From Neoceratodus forsteri (taxonomy: Eukaryota; Chordata; Ceratodontiformes; Ceratodontidae), in assembly GCA_016271365.2 (NCBI GenBank), contig CM057456.1:662187501-662251500 (forward strand): a stretch of 64,000 bases of DNA. The letters run 5' to 3'. The notes under the pieces were generated by a model. That model had not been told where the DNA came from and did not search any database. It was given only the letters and a program-made list of their open reading frames with translations. This document shows, in pieces, positions 43,326-53,652 of this stretch. The first letter of the stretch is position 1; every line of letters begins with the position of its first letter. A program made the translations under genes and the position numbers.

Positions 43326-43327
<2 letters not shown>

Positions 43328-43353
<26 letters not shown>
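43328..43353. repeat. (CA)n microsatellite
   Basis: Thirteen CA dinucleotides followed by TATATA within the Harbinger interior. Confidence 0.9.
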
Positions 43354-43358
<5 letters not shown>

Positions 43359-44129
43359 CCCAGGACCATAGCAGCCCAGATGGCATGTACAATTCTGCAA
43401 CGGAGCACCCATAGCCAGTTGCAAAGCAGACACCAACACAGCAGTTGTATCAAAATAGAAATGTATATTTCCAAAACAACAGATAAACAATAACAGGTGA
43501 AACTATGTACAAGTTGGGGGGGGACGGGTAAAAGGCAGGGGTGTTCAAGGGGGAGGGAATAAAAACTTGGAGAGGGAAGGCAGGGTGAAAGGGATGGGAG
43601 AAGTGGGAACGGAATGTGGGCTACGGCCCAGCTGGCTCCTGGTCCTCCCCCTGCTGGCGTCCCCTCCTGTGCTGCCGCCGCCGTTCACCCTGGCACTGTA
43701 TGGCCTGCAGGAGCTCCCGGTTTTCAAGTCCGACCTGGGTCAGGCGCCGCAGATCCTGCGACATGCGTCTCAGCACCCCGAGGCCTAGGAAAATGGGAAC
43801 ACAGTCAATGGCTGAGACTGACCACAACCCTGAACACCACCCAACCTGCAACCCATATAACCCAATGTACTGCACCTGTGATGGCATGCACCCACCCACA
43901 GTGAACATGCACATGGCCATCACAAACAGGCGGCACCAGCTATGCGCACCACCACCCACCCACACTGCCCACGTCAATCACAGTACAAACTAGGCTGTCA
44001 AGGGATGTGGCAACGTGGTGCGATGCCAGTTACACAGCTATGTGCCCAGTGCATGCCTGGACCACCTGTGATGCATACACAGACGTGTCGTGATGCTGCA
44101 CTGTGATGCAGGTCACCTGTGTCATGCCT

Positions 44130-44700
44130 ACATACATGGATACATAGACAGTGTCGGCAGATAAGGGCCTATGGGACACCCAGTCTGGCCATTTGGCCTT
44201 GTACGTTCACTCTGTTGTCCTATAAGTCTGTTCCCCCTCACCCCTGACCTCCAGAATTCCTTCATGGCTAACCCACGCATACATAAATCCCGTAACCAAG
44301 TCAGCTCCCACCACATCCTCTGGCAGGGTGTTCCACTTGTCCACCACCCATTCTGTGAAGAAATACTTTCTCATGTTTCCTCTTAAACGAGCCCCCTCCA
44401 ACTGCATCCCATGCCCTCTAGTCCTGGAACATCCTTTACGCTTACAGATATTGTTTTCCTGCACTCTGTTCCCCCCTGTACAATACTTGTATGTCCCCAT
44501 CATATCCCCACACCCTCCTCCCCTCCCGGGAGTACATGTTCAGTTCCGTCAACCTGTCTGCATAGGACTTGTGATGCAATCCAGGCACCATCCATGTCGC
44601 CCTCCTGTGAACCCTCTCCACCCAGTCCATGTCCATACGCGGGTATGGTCTCGAACTCGCACACTGTACTCCAGTGTGGGACTCACTAGTGTTCGTGAAG
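44130..44700 (-). mobile_element. CR1 3' end inside gene A intron
   Basis: The minus strand encodes CR1 C-terminal words (VHRRATWMVPGL, LTELNMYS, LRGNMRKYFFTEWVVDKWN). The 3' UTR corresponds to GGCAGATAAGGGCCTA near 44158. It is therefore younger than the Harbinger, which is younger than the L1. Confidence 0.85.
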
Positions 44701-44814
44701 TGGAACTATGACCTCCCTTTGGTTGTGTCCAGCATGGTTGGTGGTCTTGCCCCCAGCATGCAATAGCACCCATGACGTAATGATACTCACACCCTCCAGC
44801 AGCTCGGTCCGACG

Positions 44815-44848
44815 CTGCTGATGCTGCTGCTGCTGCTGCTGCTGCTGT
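44815..44848. repeat. CTG/CAG triplet run in gene A exon 2
   Basis: A run of about eight CTG triplets plus variants, read as CAG (Gln) in the sense of gene A. Confidence 0.9.
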
Positions 44849-45380
44849 GGCACGACATCCCGTGGCACGGGGCCCTGGCATGGCCCACATCCTCGTGGTC
44901 CGTGTCCTCACAATCCGCCTGTGGGAGACATAAGGTGAGAAAAACATCAGTGTGACTCAAAAGCAGAGTGTCCCCTGCCCCAGTGAGAGTGCCTGCCCAC
45001 ACAGCCATAACCATCCATCGCACAGCTGCACACACTGACACACCCATGCACAGCCACCCAAGCACACACACCCCTACAGAGAATATAGGTGCATAGATGG
45101 TACACTCACGTGGCCTAGGCACCAGGCCCGCCTGTGCGTGAACGCAGCCACGTCAACAGGTCGGCTCCTCCAGCGGAGGTCACTGTACCAGTGCGGCACT
45201 GCTCAGCAGACCGGCCCGGCCAGTGACTCCCACCAGGTCAGTGGCCACTTGCTGCCACACATGGGTCCTAGGCATGGTGAGGGGGGCCTCACCATACAGT
45301 GCCTCACAGTGGGGCTCCACTAGGGCCACCAGGTTGGCCACTTCAAGCGGGCTCCAGGACACCGCCCTCCTCCTAGCCAT

Positions 45381-46299
45381 GGCACCAACTTTACAGCAGG
45401 CAATATGGCGCCCCGCTGCGCTGTAACCCCACGTGGAGTTGTTGCGCAATAGACCAGCACAGGCTCCAATTGCGCTGTTCGAACAGCGCCGTCACTTTGC
45501 ATAGCGCTGTCACCAGACAGCGCAATAGGGACGTACACATGGCATGCCAACAGCGCCAGGGGTCAGAGGGCATACACAAGGTCACGGCAATGATGCAAGG
45601 CTACGCTGGCGCCATAGGATGTATAGGCATCCTCTGGCGACTGCAAGCAGAGCACCAGTGCCACAGTGGACTATCGGCAGAAGTGCCACAGCGCCATATA
45701 GTGCCCAGTGCTGTAGCGCCACTGGCACAATGGTGGCCATGGCCTGAATCGCCTATCGCGCTCAGCAGGTCTGCAGCGCGATCGACGCATGCGTAACCTG
45801 TCTGGGCATGCGCAATGCAGTGCAGCACACAGCCACAAACATGCGCCATCGGCTCAGCCGGACCTTCCGTATTGCGCTAAGCGCAAATACGCGATATTCA
45901 GCCGACATATGCAAATCAGTCGATCAGCCATTCAAAGGCGCAGTGGCGCGATTAGCATGTCATTAAAGTTGCGCCACACCTCATTTGCATGTGTTGCACT
46001 ATAAAACTGCGACACTGGGTTGTGGTGGCCAGATTTGGTTGTTGCAGGTGAGAGGTGAGTTACATGCTGTGTGATGCTCAGGACAATGCTCATGGGCAGG
46101 GTGCTGGAGGATGATATAGGTTGGGGGCTGAGGCATGATGAGGGCACTTAGAAAGGGCAGAGGCACCCTTCCATCAGTATCTGCCATGCGGAGAGGAAAG
46201 GGGGGGGGCTTCTGCCCCCCCCGGCTGGCAGCTATGCTCATGGGGAAATGCTGTGGACTGCACAGTGACTGGTGTCCACTTCCACCCATACAGATCACC
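45381..46299. promoter_or_regulatory. Shared divergent region between Myb genes A and B
   Basis: The start codons of genes A and B lie 919 bp apart, pointing away from each other. Octamer motifs occur as ATATGCAAAT at 45908-45917 and ATTTGCAT at 45983-45990, and CTATAAAAC at 46000-46008 lies ~290 bp before the gene B start codon, which follows an acceptor (CCCATACAG at 46285-46293), so a 5' UTR intron is likely. GCGC-rich imperfect palindromes fill 45450-45800. Confidence 0.6.
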
Positions 46300-47845
46300 A
46301 TGACTGGTGAGAACCAGGCTGAGGCTGTGGACGGCGGGCATAGGAGGAGGCCGAACTTCACCACGGCAGAGACTGAGGCCCTCTTCCAAGCCTACCTGGT
46401 GGATGAGCCACTTTTGAGTGGGCGGAGGGGCACCCCTCAGCAGCATGCAGCTGCATGGGAGGGGGTAGCTCTGGCCATCAACCTGCACGGAAGCCACCAG
46501 CGCTCCATGCAGGAATGCCGGAAAAAGATGGGGACTGACCGCGGGAGGCTGAAGGAGAAGGTGGCAGCCTTCAGGGTGATGCGATGCTGCCACTGGTGGG
46601 GACCACCAGTGGTGTTGCAACTGACCCGACTGAGGAGACACTGGTCACGGCCATGCAGCCGAGTGCCATTGTGGGTGTTCAGGCGGAGGATTCCAGACAG
46701 GTGGAAGCCCATCACTGCGGTATGACATGGTGATGTTGTGGGGGCTGTTGTTCACATGCACTCACATGTACTCTCTTTCTGTTACAGATCCTGTTCGTCT
46801 GCAGGAGGCGGTGGTGGTGGTGGGTGCTGACAGTGAGGCAGACCTGCTGGACCTGGAGGAGGGACCATCCACTTCCGCCAGCAGCCTGCAGGCACTGCAG
46901 CAGCATGCAGGCTGGCCCAACAACTCCGGCGGCAGTGATATGGGTGCAGGGGGTGCACAGCCTGTGTCACAGCAGTCTGGCATGTAGGTATGCCAGCATG
47001 CTGTGCCTATGGCAGTGGCACTATTGATGATAGCAGGCCTGCAATGGCCAGTGATAGGTGTGTGTCCCATGACGGACACATGGCAGGCCAGCACATGCCC
47101 CTGGGCCATCCTGCTCCACACCTGTGTACCAGCATGCTGGCACAGTCACAGGCTGTGCCTGTCAGCACCGGTTGGGCAGCATCGGTGGCTGAGCAGGTGT
47201 CTGGCACTATTGACAGCACAGGGGTGGAACAGGTGGACCTGGGGGCTCAGCAGTTGGAGGCGGCGGCAGCAGGTTGCACACCAGGCCTGGGGGACAGCGT
47301 CAAGCAGTGGCACTTGTCCACCGCCCTTAGATCCGCCCATACCTGGTCCTGGCGGGCGGCCACCCTCAAGGGGTGCTGTGCACCAGGACCATCCACACCC
47401 TGGGGGTCACGATGCCATTGGGGCACAGTACCCATTGGACGCGCACACCCGCCTGCTGCAGGAGTCGGTACAGCTGCAGGGGCGGGTTGCAAGGTCCGTG
47501 GAGGCACTGTCTGTGTCCGTGGAGCGGCATAGCAGGGAGTGTGCTCGTGACCGAGCCGAGATGGTCCTTATGCGGACGGATGTGACCGCTGCCATTGACA
47601 GGCTGACCCAGGCAGTGGTCTCTGTGGCGACTGCATTGACCACACTGTCTGGTGCCCCTGTACCATGCACCCCACACAGTGCGCACTCCACTCCCTGTTC
47701 CCGGCATCGTGCGACACCAGGCCTGTCGATGCGGGTTCTGCTATGGGCATCCCGAGCACCCCTGGTGCAAGTTTGTTGTGCGGATGCAGAACCCTGTCTT
47801 GGGCAAGGTCATGATCGCGCCACTGGGACCCGTGGTGGTGCACTA
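46300..47845 (+). pseudogene. Harbinger gene B: Myb/SANT-like protein, three exons
   Basis: MTGENQAEAVDGGHRRRPNF opens the protein after the CATACAG acceptor. The Myb/SANT domain follows: FTTAETEALFQAYL, a helix with AWEGVALAIN, and the recognition region RSMQECRKKMGTDRGRLKEK (about residues 15-90). A frameshift near 46570 moves the acidic linker to another frame, which then runs to a donor (GCG-GTATGA, ~46718). Exon 2 (46790-46987) is acidic and Ser-rich (DSEADLLDLEEGPSTSASS). The C-terminal coiled coil (LLQESVQLQGRVARSVEALS) lies at about 47450-47680. Exon borders after 46987 are uncertain. Confidence 0.65.
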
Positions 47846-48401
47846 GCGCCACCCGATGTAGCCCTGCTCAGCCTGCCAGTGCTGCTGAGCCGCGGGGGGG
47901 CCACCCACGCATCCGTGGTGGCCCGTGGGACAGTGCTCCTGACTGAGCTGTCTCCCAATGCAGGCCCTGTCTGGTGCTGTCCTGTGTGCAATGTGTGTCA
48001 TGGTGGGCAGTGCACTGCTGGGTGCTCCGCTCACCAAGCTGACACACGGACCACCTGCACACTCTCCCAACTGCTGTCCACAGGTGCGTGTGGATGATGA
48101 TGCCTGCATTGCACTGTACACCAAGGTGCAGGTTGCCCAGGTCCTGACACACGACGCGGGACAGTCCAGGTGGTGGGGTGGTTGGTGGTGCTGTGTGTTG
48201 GCGATGTCATTTCCGAGTGCTGTGCTGCTGCCCTGTATGCTGCCTGGTGTGTGTGTGTGTCCATATGAGTGCTCACCCCTCTCTGATGGTGTGTTGGTAT
48301 GCCTGGACCCTTCAACTCCCTGACCTTCATGCAGGTGTGTTTCCCTGTGTGCCTGTGGTTTGCGCATGGACAGTGTTGCCTGCACACGTCCCCTTGACTT
48401 A

Positions 48402-49765
48402 CCTGTGTTGTGCGTAGTGCTCTTCTGCAATGGTGTCCCAGTGCAGCTGGGCCTGCCGTGTCAGTCGGGGGTCCCTCCGTCCTAGGGGGGGCTGCTCATC
48501 ACCCACATCACCGGCGCCACTGGCGTCCCCATCGCTGTCCCCCTCTTGGACCTGTACGGCTATCCCATGGTCTTTGGCCATGTTGTGCAGGATGCAACAG
48601 GCCAGGAATATCCCACAGGCCTTTTGGGGGCTGTACTGTAGGGCTCCGCCAGAGGTGTCCAGGCATCGGAAGCGTGCCTTGAGTATCCCAAACACCCGCT
48701 CTATGATGTTCCGTGTTGCGGCATGTGCCTCATTGAAACCGTGCTGCGCTGGGGTCGTGGGGCACCGGTATGGTGTGAGCAGCCAGGGACGGAGTGGGTA
48801 TCCACAGTCACCTGTGTGGAGATAGTGGAGATCAGTGTCATGTCAGGTCCATATTGCCCATATCCTTGTGTGCCACTACCATGGCACCTGTGTCATTCCC
48901 ACCCTTGCACAGAGTTTGCATTCCATACATGTGTACTCACCCACTAGATGACCCGTGGGGATGTTCCCACTCTCGAATCGATGGCACAGTGCAGATTGGT
49001 GCCATATGAAGGCATCATGTGCTCCGCCAGGGTGTGTGGCACAGACATTGATGATGCGCCCAGTGGCATCACACACCACCTGGCAGTTGACACTGGAAAA
49101 GCCCTTTTGGTTCTGATATGCATGGCCGTTGGGGCCAGGTGGCGTGCAAATGGCCACATGGGTGCAGTCTATGGCCCCTAGCATGCCAGGCATATGTGCT
49201 ACCCTGTGGAACTCCTGCATGTTTGCTGTACGCTCTGCTGCAGTGCTGGGGAAATGGATGTACTCCGCAGCATGAGGCAGCAGTGCGTGAGGAATTAGGT
49301 GAGGATGCGTGACGTGGCCGACTGTGTAATGCCTGTGGTGTCCCCTGTCGGCCTCTGGAAGGTGCCCGTGGCGAGCAGGCACATGCAGGCTGTCACCTTG
49401 GTCTCCACGGACAGAGCATGACTCCGCCGTGAGGGTGCCTGCATCACATCACTGCACAGCTCGCTGAGCCGTCTCAGTATTGCCCTGTTCAGGTGGTGCG
49501 GGCAACAATCTCGACATCTGTGTACGCTCATAGCTGATGCAGACGCGATACCGCCTGTCGGGGCATACGCACGCCAGGCCCCTCCGCGGCCACGTCCCCC
49601 TGCAGCATGCTGTCTCACCCCCTCATTACAGCTTCCATGTGGAAGCTGACACTGTCCATCTCCTGGCTTCTGCCCCCCAGCTGCTGTTCCTGTGTTACCC
49701 CACTGCCCCCACTGCTCTTCCACTGCACCGGCACCCCCCACTGCTCTCTGTCCTCCAGGACCCAC
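48402..49765 (-). pseudogene. Harbinger transposase (HARBI1-like), two exons
   Basis: It would bind the element ends with a Myb partner and cut and rejoin DNA through a DDE site. Exon 1 (to 48941) contains an N-terminal helix region (RAILRRLSELCSDVM, LATGTFQRPTGDTTG), then GAIDCTHV with the first catalytic D, and AHDAFIW with the second. Exon 2 (48811-48402) begins across the splice as GDCGYPLRPW, then IIERVFGILKARF with the catalytic E, and ACCILHNMA. The 129-bp intron has clean GTGAGT and CCACACAG borders and splicing keeps frame. Lesions: a stop and a shift at about 49285-49300. Start position is not certain. Confidence 0.85.
48812..48940 (-). other. Transposase intron
   Basis: The donor is GTGAGTACACATG at 48940 downward and the acceptor is ATCTCCACACAG ending at 48812. 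Joining gives HLVG-DCGYPL in a continuous frame. Confidence 0.75.
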
Positions 49766-50136
49766 TGTCCCTCTCTGCCCTTCCTGCTCCTGTCTCTCTC
49801 TCTCTTCTGTCTCTCTGTCTCTCTCCCCAGTTTGCGGCCTGCTGGGGTTCTGCGCCCTCCTTGAGCCTTTTATTTTGGCTCACATCCGGTACTGCGCATC
49901 GGCTGAACCACTCTTGCGCATTGCGCGAGTGTTCAGATATCGCGATTATGACTTTGGGCATGGACCACTTCTTCCGGTTGGCGATGCCTTCATTTCCATT
50001 GGCGCTTGTTGTTCAGCATGTTTTTGGTGGCTAACTGGCCCTTCTCAATATCGCAGAATGGCGATGTTTTTGAGTTGCAAGACGCCAAGAACCCTGTTGC
50101 GCATGGCGCAACCCTTTTGAATATCCAGGCCCTTGT

Positions 50137-50721
50137 TTTTAATGATTTTATATATTTTGATCCCCCTAAATACTCTATAAACTCTGATGTCCATGAGATG
50201 CCTAATTCTTTAATTTCATTGGTTGGGATTCCACTGTTTATGGAGAGAAATTGAGTTTTTCATTTGTTTAGTTTGTAGCCTGATATTAAACCATAATGAT
50301 CAAATAGTTCCAGTAGTGCTTTTGTAGATTCAGCGGGGTCTGAGAGAGTCAAAAGAATGTCATCCACATAGAGGGAACATTTTATTGAAGAGTTACCAAT
50401 TTTAATTCCTTTTATTTGATGAGAGGCATTGATCTGAAGGACCAAGGGATTAAGTGCAATATTGAATAGGAGTGGGGAGAGAGAGAGAGGACAGCCCTGC
50501 TTAGTACCTCTCTCTATTTAAAAAAAATTAAATATTCTTCCATTAATCATCAAAGCTGCTGAAGGTTTGTCATAGAGAAGATGTTATGAATTCAGTAGTT
50601 AAGTTATGCACTGCCACAGTTTTAAATAGAAATTTCCAGTCTACGTAATTGAAAGCCTTCTCTGCATCTAGTGCCAATAAAGCAGAGGGGTTCTTGTTCT
50701 TATTGGTGAAAGATATTATAT
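50137..50721 (-). pseudogene. L1 ORF2 RT palm, second part
   Basis: ALLALDAEKAFNYVDW (RT motif A, 50690-50640 region) and SLYVDDILLTLSDP, with the YVDD box at 50359-50370, are in the expected order, followed by YKLNK. It is joined on its 5' side to TDHSRKIFHI at 51900 once the intervening block is removed. Confidence 0.85.
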
Positions 50722-51402
50722 AAACATAGAAACATAGAATTTGACGGCAGATGAGGACCGCTTGGCCCACCCAGTCTGCCCATTTCCCTATCTAATGGAT
50801 AAGCTGCAGATCCTAGTTAACCAGCAGCCTACTTCTTCCTACCCCCACCCCCTAGAATTGCCTTATGACTGTCCCATGCATGCTTGAATTCCACCACTGT
50901 TTTTGACTCCACATCCACAACCCTCTCTGTGAAAAAATACTTCCTTAAATTACCTCTGAGCCACCCTCCTATCTTCAAATTGTGCCCCCTTGTTCTTGTA
51001 CACCTCTTTTTTTGAAAGATGCTACCCTCTTGGACTTTGTTGATTCCCTTGAGGTACTTGAAAGTTTCTATCATGTCCCCTCCCTCCCTCCTTTCCTCGA
51101 GGCTATACATATTAAGCTCCTTAAGTCTCTCTTCATATGACTTCCGGTGCAGACCCTGCACCATTTTAGTTGCCCTCCTCTGGACAGCTTCCATTCTGTC
51201 TATGTCTTTGCGGAGATTGGGTCTCCAGAACTGCACGCAGTACTCCAGATGGGGTCTCACCAGCTGTCTGTACAGAGGGATAATAACTTCCTGTTTTCTA
51301 CTAGTGATGCCTCTCCCTATGCATCTCAGTATCCCCCTTGCCCTCCTTGCTGCCCTCTCACATTGCTTGCCCACCTTTAGGTCATCTGATAGGACTACCC
51401 CC
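50722..51402 (-). mobile_element. CR1 LINE 3' fragment
   Basis: The minus strand carries the tail TCTATGTTTCTATGTTTA (seen as AAACATAGAAACATAGA at 50722) and a single open frame of 181 codons for the CR1 C-terminus (HLEYCVQFWRPNLRKDID, RRATKMVQGLHRKSYEERL). It is 5' truncated at about 51402, upstream of GKQCERAARRARGI. Confidence 0.85.
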
Positions 51403-51582
51403 AGGCAATGTGGCCTCCTGCATTACGAGTGGTGCACAGTGCAAGTGGCAAGGGAGGAGCATGGGGATGCACCAGCGCAAGTGTGGTTGCACTAGGTGCA
51501 GGAACTACGATATTCAGCGGTGGATATGCAAATGGAGCCCTAATGCATGAAAGGCGCAACTGGGGCCATTAGCATGACATTA
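51403..51582 (+). mobile_element. Harbinger-type relic
   Basis: GATATTCAG, GGATATGCAAATGG, TAATGCATGAAAGGCGCAA, CCATTAGCATGACATTATG occur in order. They match the promoter-side sequence of the large Harbinger (45890-45965) and the relic at 776-1177. No terminal repeat is visible, so it is a fragment. Confidence 0.65.
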
Positions 51583-51896
51583 TGAAGAAGAAGAATCAGC
51601 ATTTATATAGCGCTTTTCATACACAGTATCCCAAAGCGCTTTACAAGCAATGCTAGACTGGTAGTGAAGTGACGGAATGTGTGGTGGTGGCCATATCGCA
51701 CATCATCACCCACACACAGCCTGGATAATTGCATGAACTGGTTTATGGGAAGGGGAATGTTGGCCAGGACACCAGGAATGTTCCCTGTTCTTTACAAAGA
51801 GTACCCTGGGTTATTTTACTTCCACCTGGACACCCACCAGGTCAACACCAGGATGGCCAAAAGAGACCTTAGTTTAACGTCTCATCCAAAGGATGA
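51583..51896 (-). mobile_element. Deu/V-type SINE, second copy, truncated
   Basis: The plus strand reads TTATATAGCGCTTTTCATAC, CCAAAGCGCTTTACA, TTGGCCAGGACACCAGGAAT and TTTAACGTCTCATCCAAAGG. It shares the GTGTCCTGGCCAA and GGATGAGACGTTAAA blocks, as reverse complement, with 41290-41745. The tRNA head is missing. Confidence 0.8.
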
Positions 51897-52169
51897 AAAT
51901 TGAAATATATGAAAGATCTTTCTAGAGTGGTCAGTGGTAAGTCTTCTTTTAATAAAGCCAGTTTGTTCTGGACCTATAATTTTGCCTGTTACTAACATTA
52001 GTCTGGAGGCTAGAATTTTTGCTAACATTTTATTATCGGTATTTATAAGACTGATGGGTCTATAATTTTTTTGATCTGTTTCATTTTTACCTGGTTTGGG
52101 GATCAAAGTGATAATGCTTTGTTGCATGAAAGCAGGTAAAGATCCTATTTCTTTTGCTTCTTGATACAC
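51897..52169 (-). pseudogene. L1 ORF2 RT, first part
   Basis: ITLIPKPGKNETDQKNYRPI, SLINTDNKMLAKILASRL and GPEQTGFIKRR are the standard L1 RT fingers motifs. Frame is open for 95 codons. Confidence 0.9.
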
Positions 52170-52290
52170 ATTAAGTAATATGGGTGAGATAATGTCAGAA
52201 AAAATGTATAAAAATGTGAGGGAAAACCATCGTTACCAGGAGCTTTGTTAGGTTTTAGCTCTTTAATAGCCTGTTTAATGTCCTCAATCT

Positions 52291-53203
52291 TTATTTTTTG
52301 GTTAAGTATATCTGTAGATTCTTTAGATAGTTGTGGAATATTAATTTTCTTAAAAAGTTATCAATATTTTGATCTGTATTACTGGTTACATTATTCTTGT
52401 ATATATTAGTATAATATTCACAAAACTGATTATTAATTTCTGAAAGGTCTGTCGTAATTTCATTTGTTTGTTCATTTTTAAGGGTTAGAATAAGTTTCTT
52501 GTTGCTATTCTGCTTGAGATGCATGGCTAATAATTTTTGAGCCTTGTGGCCAGAAGCAACGTAGTTAATTTTAATTTTTTCTTATGTGAAAATCTGCTTC
52601 CCTTCGTAAAAGCTCTTCATACTCTAGTTTATGTTGAGCCCATTTTTGCCTTAGTTTTTCAGAATAAGAGGTATCTAACATATTTTGTGAGCTCTTGAGA
52701 GTGTTTAATTGTTCTAAAATTTTTATTTTGTTCTGCTTTTTAACTCTTGATGCTAGGTTAATAAGTCGTCCTCTTGCAAAACATTTAAATGCTTCCCACA
52801 TTGTAGCCCATGAGGTGTCCTTCAGGTTATTGAATTGTATCAATTCTATGAATTCTTTTTTAAGAGTATCTACATATTGCTCATTTTGGAGAAGAAAATT
52901 GTTCAACATCCACCTTCCTTGTTTATTCCATACCGTACCACATTTAAGGATGGTAGCAACTGGCGAGTGATCTGAAATCACTATTGGATGTATTTGAGTT
53001 TGTATTATATCATGTACATAATTTCTAGGGATACAAATATAATCAATTCTGAAACCTGTTTTATACACTGGAGATAAGAAAGTATATTCTTTCAGTGTAG
53101 GATTAAACATCCTCCAGGAGTCCACCAAACCTAAGATATCTATAGTTTCTGCCAAATCCTTATCTGACTTTGTTAATTTATACTTTGTATTGGTTATATC
53201 CAA
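52291..53203 (-). pseudogene. L1 ORF2 endonuclease C-terminal half and linker
   Basis: An ORF of 210 codons has the endonuclease segment FRIDYICIP and VISDHSPVATIL, with the catalytic SDH triad near 52970. It is followed by the basic helical linker (NKIKILEQLNTLK, RQKWAQHKLEYEELL). A downstream shorter frame (52524-52291) gives the next linker piece (NEITTDLSEINNQFCEYYTN). Confidence 0.9.
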
Positions 53204-53439
53204 TAGTGGATTAATAATACAGTTTAAATCTCCTCCTAAGAAAATATCACTTTTTGAGAAAGAAAAGATTTTATCTCTACATTCGGAGAAAAGTTCATGT
53301 GAAGTGCTTGATGGTCCTTAAATATTAATTAGTGTAACCTCAATACCACTTAATATTCCATGTACTATAATAAAATAACCATTGGGGTCTTGAATTTCAT
53401 CTAATAGTGTGAATGTGAGCTTTTTGGAAATTAATATCA

Positions 53440-53652
53440 TCACTTCTGCTTTCTTGTTACTGTTGCCTGCACTGAAAACCATACCACCCATTCTCTCCCC
53501 ATGAGATCTTTATCTGTACATTTAATATATGTTTCTTGCAAAAATGCAATATCCCCTTTTAATTCTCGTAACTGCCTAAGAACTTGGTGTCTTTTACATT
53601 TTTTGTTTAACCCAGGTACATTCCAAGTAATAAATGAGATTTTCCTAGCCAT
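53440..53652 (-). pseudogene. L1 ORF2 endonuclease N-terminus
   Basis: MARKISFITWNVPGLNKKCK and DIAFLQETYIK match the L1 endonuclease start (SWNVNGL and LQETH motifs, with the catalytic N and E). The ATG at 53652 is the probable ORF2 start. The gap to 53203 holds mutated endonuclease sequence. Confidence 0.9.

Larger units (their letters stand above)
43621..45380 (-). pseudogene. Harbinger gene A: Myb/SANT-like protein, three exons
   Basis: It would act as a DNA-binding partner of the transposase, as Myb-like proteins do in Harbinger systems. Exon 1 (45380-45110) starts MARRRAVSWSPLEVANLVAL and continues with a helix and VWQQVATDLV, a SANT/Myb trihelix pattern. A one-base shift near 45190 moves the rest (YSDLRWRSR) to another frame. 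It ends at a GTGAGT donor. Exon 2 (44918-44791) has a CCCACAG acceptor and a Gln run (CAG repeat), then RRTELLEG and a GTGAGT donor. Exon 3 (43784-43621) follows TTTCCTAG and encodes a coiled-coil tail (RRMSQDLRRLTQVGLENREL) before the stop. The second intron hosts a CR1. Confidence 0.65.
42587..50132. mobile_element. Harbinger (PIF/ISL2EU-group) transposon with three genes
   Basis: Terminal inverted repeats are GGGCCCAGATATTCAAA (42587) and TTTGAATATCCAGGCCC (ending 50132), followed by subterminal GCGCAA-rich sequence on both sides. Inside are a HARBI1-type transposase (minus) and two distinct Myb/SANT-type genes: gene B on plus, gene A on minus, transcribed away from each other. It inserted in L1 ORF2. 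The 3-bp flanks are CTG versus CTT depending on how ends are set, so the target duplication is imperfect. Each gene carries at least one lesion. Confidence 0.9.

Noticed and set aside
42617..43392. ORFs of 182-231 codons on both strands at the left of the Harbinger
   Set aside because: Low-complexity His/Pro/Cys/Val composition from GCGC- and CA-rich DNA, overlapping on both strands, no domain. Treated as subterminal non-coding element sequence.
47003..47290. N-terminal third of the 364-codon plus ORF as a protein start
   Set aside because: Only the later part (coiled coil near 47450-47680) resembles the Harbinger Myb-gene C-terminus; the early part is likely intron read through.
49537..50034. 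165-codon plus ORF rich in Leu/Pro/Ser
   Set aside because: Antisense to the transposase N-terminus and 5' region; a C/T-rich stretch gives a pseudo-hydrophobic peptide.
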